From contig NW_008246079.1 of the NCBI RefSeq assembly GCF_000281045.1, forward strand, positions 627,415 to 663,217: a stretch of DNA of 35,803 nt, written 5' to 3'. The position numbers and the translations under genes were made by a program. How positions within the stretch are numbered: position 1 is the first letter of the stretch; every line of letters begins with the position of its first letter. The notes under the pieces are model-generated. The model did no database searches, was not told the origin of the DNA, and was given only the letters and a program-made list of their open reading frames with translations. The DNA is from Saprolegnia diclina VS20. Lineage: Eukaryota > Oomycota > Saprolegniomycetes > Saprolegniales > Saprolegniaceae. This document shows, piece by piece, positions 29,114 to 35,803 of this stretch.

Positions 29114-30707
29114 ATGCAAGGGCCGCTCACCGACGACCAGCGCGCTCGCCAAGAGACGCTCCAGCGCACGCGCGACGAGCTTCGCCGCGAGAGCGCGTAG
29201 GCCTTGTACAGCATTACTTGTATGAGGCGCTCACGATGCATGTCGACAGCAACCCGCTCATCAACCTCACCCGCATCGAGACGCTCAAAAGCTACATGCA
29301 GAATTTCGCCCAGGTACTCGCATGCTTATCACCGCCGCCATTGACGCCGTCTTGGCTCGTAGCCGACGCGCACGTACGACAAGACAACCATGGAGTCGTA
29401 CGAAGCGGCGTGCTTCGCCTACGACGTACTATTTTGCGATCTGTACCTTCGGGGCTCATCCGACGTAGAACCATGTTCGCCGAACGCTTCTTCACAACCA
29501 TCGCAACAAGCAGTTCCAGGCCGAGCTATGTACCGTATCCAGCGTCCTCGTTTGTATTGGATGCAAGCATGCATCGCGGATAGGTTCACCGCTTCGAAGC
29601 ATGCCGTTTGTGCTGGACCGATACGAGCTCATGGAGCTTCTGAGCACGGCGTCAGCAACAACGTGCGGCGTCGAACTCTGGAAGGCCGTCGACAGGTCCA
29701 CCAAGTCGCTCGTGACGCTCAAAGTGTCTTTGAACCTGGACCTCTTGCGGCTCGAGTATGCTGCCTTCAAGGTACGCCATGTCGACAGGCCATGGACGGA
29801 ATCAACGCTGGCACGTAGTCGCTGCGCTTTGCAAGCATCGTGGCCACGCTGCCGGGCGATGGTATTGTGTCAGTGCCCACGCACGACGGCCAATCCGTCT
29901 ACCTCTTCCCGCTCGAGCACATGCACCACGACCTGCAGAGCGTTCTCTACGTACGTCGCTTCCATCTCGTCTCGACAGGATGGTCCCAGGGCGGTGTTCT
30001 AGACCGCGCCGGGCGGGCGGCTCGCGCCCTTTGAAGCGCGTGAGATCATTTTCCGTCTCTGCCAAGCCATTCAATTCCTTCACGACGAAGTACGCTCTTT
30101 CGGATCGTATCAAGAATGTATCAAGTTGAAATTAGGAAAAAGTGGCGCATTGCGACCTTCGGCCGAGCCACGTGCTCATTGCGTCGCCGCCCAATCTCGA
30201 CGTGCGACTCACAAGCGTCCAGTCGATCCAGAACCGACGCGACACCGTCTACCACGTGACGTCCCGCGACCTTCTCGCGATGCCGAGCCGCCGCGTCATG
30301 TACCTCTCGCCCGAGAGCTTCCGGCACTGGACGCCGTCGCGCGACACGAACGTCGAGACCACAACGAACGCGTGCGCCGACATTTGGGCGATCGGCATTC
30401 TCCTCTACGAAATGCTCTATGGCCAGCACCCGTTCTGTGACGGCGTCTTGGACCTCGTGCCGGCCGACAAGGTCGCGTACGGCATGCTTCTCTCGTCCTA
30501 CGGTCTCAAAGCGGGTCCGACGCTGTCGTTTCCGGCCCGCCCCGACAACATCCACGACGATGCCAAGGTAGACCTTGTCTCGCGTTGCGGTTGACTTTTT
30601 TGCGAATTTTGCGAATTTTGTAGGACTTTATTCGTCAGTGCTTGGCACCAAGCGCTGCCAACCGCCCGAACGCGCTCGCCCTCATTGTCCACTCGTATTT
30701 GACCTAG
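29114..30707 (+). CDS. Pseudokinase-like protein
   Basis: Nine exons: 29114-29196, 29250-29313, 29363-29425, 29469-29529, 29584-29771, 29819-29950, 30003-30089, 30136-30567 and 30624-30707; 397 residues. Residues 1-90 are a helical N-terminal part of unknown type. From about 100 a kinase fold is visible: a Lys137 strand (SLVTLKVSL), FRLCQAIQFLHDE, then AHCDLRPSHVLI in place of HRDLKPxN (Asp233 kept, Asn replaced by His238), LSPESF for APE, and ADIWAIGILLYEMLYGQHPF. No GxGxxG loop and no DFG are recognisable, so catalysis is doubtful. The N-terminal part and kinase domain could be two genes, the second starting at ATG 29602, but the splice at 29530-29583 keeps frame. Confidence 0.7.
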
Positions 30708-30753
30708 TGACGCCAACCACAGCTTGTCTCGAAGAAAAGGAATTGCATTTGTC

Positions 30754-32273
30754 TTACATGCTCCAGTCAAAGAGGGGCGACGGCAGCGGCTTTTGCTGCT
30801 CCCAGTACGAAGGTCCTGCGCCGAGAATGGGACCACCGCCGTAGCAAAGACCGTCGTCTTCGTACAAAACGAGCGACTGCGCGGGCGCGACACCCCGCTG
30901 CGGCACGTCAAACTGCACGCGCAAATACGGTTCATCGGCCGGCGCGATCGCCGTCGGCTGGTAGACGCTCAGACCAGACGTGACATCGTCCATGGACGCC
31001 ATCGAAATGGTGCAGTGCGCCAATGGTTGGCGATACCGAGCTCGGTACTGGCAGCGCAGACTGCCATCATTGGTCAACGCCGCCTAGCAGACAACACATG
31101 CAGGTAGGACCTCGAGTCTGGGACGGTACCGGGGCGTGGCCTTGGATCCAGTTGAAGGCAGACGCGCGGACAAACACCTCGTCCGAGAAGAGCGCCGGGT
31201 GGTGCGTCCCGGGGGCGATGAAGACTGCGGCATCTTCGTCGCGCTTGCCCACGACAAACCTATGGACTTGATACCATGATACACGAGCCATGGATGGACG
31301 CGTACCATTTTGCGGGAAGCCCCGAGACTTTGGCGCCTTGTCCGATCGTATACGCGCTGTAGCCGTCATGGGCGTGCATTTGCTGCTCGTCGACAACCTG
31401 TGCGTCATCCTCATGAGTCATGATGCATGAAAACACGAGCAGGATACCGAGACGAACGAGCCTGTGCGAGGCGGTACATACTGCGAGAGGAATGAGCCAA
31501 ACGAGCGCTTCCCGATAAAGCAAATGCCCACGCTGTCCTTCTTGGCGGCCGTGCAGAGGTTCGCTTCGGCGGCGATCTCTCGGACGCGCGGCTTGCAGAG
31601 ACCACCGAGCGGGAACATGACCTAATGGAGCGATCAGCCGACGACATGCAGGACGCGTCGATGTCATACGCGCTGGAACTGGGCGCCCGTGACGTGTGAG
31701 AGAAAGTAGCTCTGGTCCTTGTTGCCGTCGACGGCCGCGTAGAGCGCGTTGGTGCCGTCGGGCAGTCGCTTGAGCTGCGCGTAGTGCCCCGTCGCAATGT
31801 AGTCGGCGCCGAGGGCGAGTGCGTGCTTGGCAAAGACGTCAAACTTGATTTCCCGGTTGCAGAGCACGTCAGGGTTGGGCGTCAAGCCCTACGACAGGCT
31901 GGTTTGCAGCAGGAAGCGAGGCGGCGGCTACCTTGGCGTACTGGTCCAAGCACGGCTCAAACACGTTGTTCCAGTACTCTTGGACAAAGTCGACGCGCGC
32001 GCACTCGATGCCGATCTCGTCGCACACTTGGCGCACGAGCTCGTAGTCCATATCGGCGGGGCACGTGGCCTTGCCCTCCTCGTCCGAGCTGTCCCAGTTG
32101 TTCATGTACAGGCCGACCACATGCAGCGATTTGTCTTGGTGCAGGAGGTACGCGGTCACGGACGAGTCGACGCCGCCCGACATGCCCACGACAACCGTCT
32201 TCTTGGGCGTCGTTGTCGCAGCATGATGGACGAGCCGCCGGAGCGGGAGGCGCGCCAAGCTGCGTCGAAGCAT
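30754..32273 (-). CDS. TRMU: tRNA-specific 2-thiouridylase MTU1/TRMU (MnmA family)
   Basis: Exons in transcript order: 32273-31932, 31888-31670, 31621-31448, 31409-31306, 31259-31130 and 31083-30754; 432 residues. A basic Arg/Leu-rich presequence ([17 protein letters not shown]) suggests mitochondrial import. The PP-loop [10 protein letters not shown] is at 30-39; [10 protein letters not shown] holds Cys124 and SVGICFIG holds Cys221, the pair that relays sulfur. [13 protein letters not shown] and a beta-rich C-terminus ([16 protein letters not shown]..., then [12 protein letters not shown] and [11 protein letters not shown]) complete the family. The enzyme thiolates U34 of mitochondrial Lys, Glu and Gln tRNAs. 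An in-frame upstream ATG (32411) is unlikely because CCAAT boxes lie between it and 32273. The shortest intron is 38 bp (31410-31447). Confidence 0.93.
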
Positions 32274-32609
32274 GGCGAAATCGCGTTTGAACCTTCTTTT
32301 CGGCCAATCAAACGGTTTGGATTTCAATCCGCCAATCAAACGCGGCCAAGAGAAAAGATCAGTTGTTTGCTGGAAGCTGCGATCCGGCGCTGACGGTCGG
32401 CCAACGGACATAGTCCATCGACGTGCACTTGGACAGAGCGCTCTGTACGGTTGTCTCTGAAGGCAACGGCCGCCCAGGCGGTACCAGGTACGGCGCTTGC
32501 ATCCTGGGGCATCTCAAAGTCAGCAAATATCTGATCGAGCCATGAATCGATCCACCAATCAGACACGCGTGCAAGAGAGCCAACGAGCCAATCGATTCCG
32601 ACTAGCGTC
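32274..32609. promoter_or_regulatory. Divergent promoter, MTU1 / DCAF4-like
   Basis: The 12-mer GCCAATCAAACG occurs twice (32303-32314 and 32331-32342), 30-70 bp upstream of MTU1. Two more CCAAT boxes (about 32552 and 32587) precede the plus-strand start. The left pair probably serves MTU1 and the right pair DCAF4. No ATCCGGAT element. Confidence 0.55.
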
Positions 32610-34430
32610 ATGCCGAGGAAGACCGACGCGGGTCGGGACCATGGCCGGCCCACGAAGAAGCGCAAGCCAGCCAAGCGTGCAGCGTCGACGAGTGAGCCAA
32701 GCGCAGCCTTCCTAGCAGCGCTCGAGGCCCAGCGAGCGAGCCACAACACACCGGCGCCCGAGCCACAATTGGCGTCCGAGCCAACACCAGTGCCCAAAGC
32801 GATGGCAGGGTTCTACTACGACGCCGAGCAGAAAAAGTACTTTCGCGGCAACGCGCCGACAAAGGCGCCGCTTAGCTTACACAAGCTCGTCGTGTCGACG
32901 CCGACCGCGAGCTCGAGGCGGCGCTTCGACGGCCGGTCCAACGTCACCACGCTCTTGTCGATGCGCCAAGTCCGCTCACCGTGGGCACGTCACGACTACG
33001 ATATCGCCCGTCTTGTGTGGCGCAAGGTACCTCTACTGGGCGCTTGTGTGAAGGTTGATCACTTTGGTACCTTCTGCAGACGCCTCGTATCACGTCGCTC
33101 CCGTCGCCCGTGTACAACCCCATCGACATGGCATTTGCCAATGGCAGGCTCGCCGTTGCAGGTATCCCCTTTGCACATCGCAAGCGCCCACAACATGCGC
33201 TGTAGATGCTAGCGGCAGCATTGCCGTATGCGAGCTTACCGACGTCGGTCTCCAGAACGGCGCCGAGATTGCGGCGGGCGCTGGGCTGCAAGTATGCTAC
33301 CACTGCTAATGGCTGGTGAGCATCACGGACTTTATGATTAGATGACACGTCTGCAGTGGCAACGAGCCTATCAAACGACGCCAGCGCTCGGCTACACGGC
33401 GCTCGGCGGTGCGAATCGTCCAGGGTTTCTTCGCGTCCACCGCGACAACGTGCTGCTCTACGTACTACGACAACTTGTACTGCATGTTCCTTCTTATGCT
33501 TCTAGAACCAAGCGCTTCAGGACGCGTGGTGCCTTGCGTGGTATGTCTCTCTATTTGACCATGTTGCCTCACTGACGCGCATGCGTAGGCATCCCCACAA
33601 GGCGACGCACATTGCCGTCGGCGCCACCCACAAGTAGACTGCGACGTCGGCTACACGGCTGAGCATCGTCCTATAGGAAGTCGCGGGCCGTGGTACTTGA
33701 CATGGAGTACAACCAGCGTGTGCGAGGACCGTCGTCCAACGTGGCGTCCGATGTCTTTGCACAAGCCTTTCTGAGCTGCGTAGCGTCTCCTGCTGCCACG
33801 TCATGTGCCTCAGTCGTCCCGTAGGGCCAAGTGCTCTTCAACGGCACGCGCAGTGGCGTCGCCTGGCTCTGGTACATCAAGCGACCTCATAGTGCTCGGG
33901 AATCGAAACGAGTCATGTGGACGTAGGGACCTTCGGTCGCACGCAGTGTGCTTGCAACTGCGCCTGCCCCGCGCGGCGTCGATCAGCGATGTTGCGATCC
34001 TCGGCAACGACGTGTCGTGTATTCTCGGCGCGCGCGACGGTGGCCTCGAGCGCTACGACCTCCGCGCTCTGCGTGCGCCCGTGCTGACCTACGCCGTGCT
34101 GACGCCCGCGCAGTCGCATGCGACGCGTCTCGCCGTGGTGCGTCACTTGACCACTCTGTACTGCTGCTAAGGCTCATGTAGGACGCGACCGAGACGGTGC
34201 TGTGCGGCCACGTTAGCGCGCACGAAGTGGGTCTCTGGGATGTCGACACAGGATGCTTGCTCTCGCGGGCGCTGGACACACCACGCGACGCACGACTATA
34301 TGGCGTCGCGCTCGATACTGCGACATGTGCGTGGCGCGTCGTCAGTGCTTGCGTGACGGCCGATCGCGTGTCATCCCACCTGCTGTGTGCAGAGTACAGC
34401 GCTACTTCGAGAACAACGACGAGTAGCTAG
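32610..34430 (+). CDS. DCAF4-like WD-repeat protein (CUL4-DDB1 substrate receptor candidate)
   Basis: Ten exons: 32610-33026, 33080-33161, 33206-33291, 33342-33461, 33506-33540, 33589-33633, 33677-33779, 33825-33871, 33927-34137 and 34182-34430; 464 residues. Residues 66-80 (AGFYYDAEQKKYFRG) match the short FYYDxxxxxYF signature at the start of DCAF4/WDR21 proteins. The remainder has weak beta-propeller repeats (LAVADASGSIAVCEL, AWHPHKATHIAVGATH, VLFNGTRSGVAWLWDLR, CILGARDGGLERYDLRALRAP, CGHVSAHEVGLWDVDTGCLL). A basic nuclear-localisation-like N-terminus (GRPTKKRKPAKR) suggests a nuclear role. Nine introns of 43-55 bp cut the propeller into very small exons, one of 35 nt. Assignment to DCAF4 depends mostly on the FYYD motif. 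Confidence 0.78.
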
Positions 34431-34490
34431 CGACGAAGGTCCCAATATACCAGAGTATCGCGGTGCAGCAAGTGAAGAGGGCGAGAAGGG

Positions 34491-35308
34491 TTAAGTTAAA
34501 AAGAGGAGGAGACTCGACGCGACGACAAAGCTCGCAATGCCGAGAAGCGCGTGGGCTTCCTGGACGCGGTTGGTCACCTTGAGCTCAAAGTCGACCTGCG
34601 CGCAGACAACGGGCGGGCTCGAGTCGCCGCACACAGCGTGCAGCACGATGCTCCAGCGCGGCGTCACGTGGCCGTACGCGGGGAACGAGACATTGTGCCA
34701 CGCTTGCGAGATGCGTCCGTCTTCGACGACGAGTCGGCCGAGTTGGTGCGACAAGTTCACATTGTGGCGGCTCTCGTGGGCGGCGATGAGGCGGTCTTTC
34801 GCGACGCTCGTCGGCCTGGTGCACGTCGTGTCGTCGACAAAGAGGGCCGAGAGCTTTGCAATCTACAAGACAGCATGCCATGAGCGCCACGTGTCTCGCT
34901 ATGCCATGGCAAACGTACCGTCGGTGGCGCGACGACGCGCGTGAAGTCCAAGTGGTCGCACTTGTCGAGGAAGCCCACGATGGGCACCATGCCCATTTCG
35001 TTCACGACGAGATACCACTTGTACTCTTTGATGTGGTGACCGCAGCTCGGGTGCAAGGCGTGGACTTGCGTCATATTGAGCGCGCGCATGTCAATGTCGG
35101 CGAGGATCGTGACCAAGGTCGAGGACGGCGTCGGGTACACGACGTGGATCGAGCCGAGGACACCGCCGGCGCGGGCCTTGTCAAAGCTGTACTCGATCGT
35201 CGTTGCCATGGGCGACGAGGCCGTGGCTACATGTACACAGAGCGAGAGTAGTCCAAGCATGTGCAGCCAGCGCATGCTCCAGCCGCAGCGGACGTCCGTC
35301 GGCCTCAT
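34491..35308 (-). CDS. Signal-peptide protein with C-terminal membrane anchor
   Basis: Exons 35308-34919 and 34862-34491 give 253 residues. Signal peptide: WLHMLGLLSLCVHVATA; an ATG at 35275 would give a shorter, more typical leader, so the start is uncertain. The lumenal part is beta-rich with paired Cys and N-glycosylation sites (ALNMTQ, NVNLSHQ, WHNVSFP) and ends in a membrane helix (LLGIASFVVASSLLLFLT) with the stop immediately after it, as in a type I or tail-anchored protein. DFELKVTNRVQEAHALLG just before the helix may be a short stalk. Function not recognised. It converges on DCAF4 with 60 bp between stops. Confidence 0.75.
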
Positions 35309-35803
35309 CTTCGTCGCCGGCAGCTTTATTTACGGAATGCACTGGGACAGGTATATTTGGTTCGGTCCAATACTAATATTCGCGCGTCTCAATGCCCATA
35401 CAAAGATAAAGTGAATATGCTGTCTCGGCAATAAAATAGATTTGAATATGGTGCAAGTGGAAACGGGCAGATCGTTTTTCTGCAGGGATTTTAGAAGCCG
35501 CCAATTTTAATACGACCAATATATTTGTTTTTAATATATTGTTGATCGCCGCCTGTCGGTACTCGACAACCTCAAGAACACCAGCGGTTTCGACGATGCC
35601 ACTCCTCACTGTCGTACTTGCGAGGGCAGGACGTAGTACAACGCTAGACGCTCGTGCCGACCACCTTCCCGCGCTCAACTTGATACACGCAGTAGTTATA
35701 CGAAGACAAAATACCGAAATCCTGGTTCATGGGATATGAAACCGAGCCGTTATGGTTTCGTCCGCGATCTTATTTGCGGAGATTCGATTGTTCACGTCGG
35801 TTG
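35309..35803. other. AT-rich right-hand flank, no clear gene
   Basis: These 495 bp include AT-rich DNA at about 35410-35545 (poly-T, TTTTTAATATATTG) that resembles the patch at 5705-5790. A TCAACTTGATAC copy of the dispersed motif lies at 35675-35686. Minus-strand ORFs near 35620-35740 look partly coding (ILSSYNYCVYQVERGK) but cannot be extended or assigned, and the edge cuts the context. Confidence 0.35.

Noticed and set aside
35373-35740. Possible transposase remnant in the right flank
   Set aside because: A few residues (YNYCVYQVERGK, then RRNRWCS in another frame) loosely recall transposase tails, but no terminal repeats, target duplication or continuous domain is visible.

Overview
The window looks like nuclear DNA from a compact, GC-rich stramenopile genome, most likely an oomycete of the Saprolegnia/Achlya/Aphanomyces group. 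Supporting signs are genes broken by many very short introns (about 38-61 bp, donors mostly GTACG/GTAYG/GTAGG, acceptors nearly always TAG, CTAAY- or CTGAC-like branch sites), very small spacers (35-110 bp between converging genes), and protein types common in these organisms such as ankyrin-FYVE proteins. The taxon is inferred; the exon models were assembled by hand from reading-frame phase and splice motifs and each keeps an open frame.

Layout, left to right: the 3' end of a membrane-protein gene (+); a 15-exon coiled-coil gene (-); a flavin-reductase-like gene (+); ribosomal protein uS10/RPS20 (-); a Nab2/ZC3H14-type PWI RNA-binding protein (+); spliceosomal cyclophilin CWC27 (-); an SLC49/FLVCR-type MFS transporter (+); a weakly supported small gene (-); a second SLC49-type paralogue (+); a secretory-pathway single-pass coiled-coil protein (-); an ankyrin-FYVE-TPR protein (+); the MUS81 nuclease (-); a CLASP/TOG-like protein with a C-terminal membrane segment (+); two Aurora kinases head to head (- and +); a small myristoylation-motif coiled-coil protein (-); a pseudokinase-like gene (+); mitochondrial tRNA 2-thiouridylase MTU1/TRMU (-); a DCAF4-like WD-repeat protein (+); and a signal-peptide plus C-terminal-anchor protein (-).

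If the small minus-strand gene at 11.8-12.3 kb is real, every gene lies on the opposite strand from its neighbour, so the locus is a chain of divergent promoters and tail-to-tail 3' ends. The genes do not form one pathway: they are mainly housekeeping functions (translation, splicing, tRNA modification, recombination, mitosis). The most unusual signals are non-coding: a dispersed GTATCAAGTTGATAC-type motif found mainly inside short introns, and two promoter motif classes (an ATCCGGAT palindrome and paired CCAAT boxes) in the divergent spacers. I saw no convincing transposon, virus-like element, tRNA, rRNA or CRISPR array.
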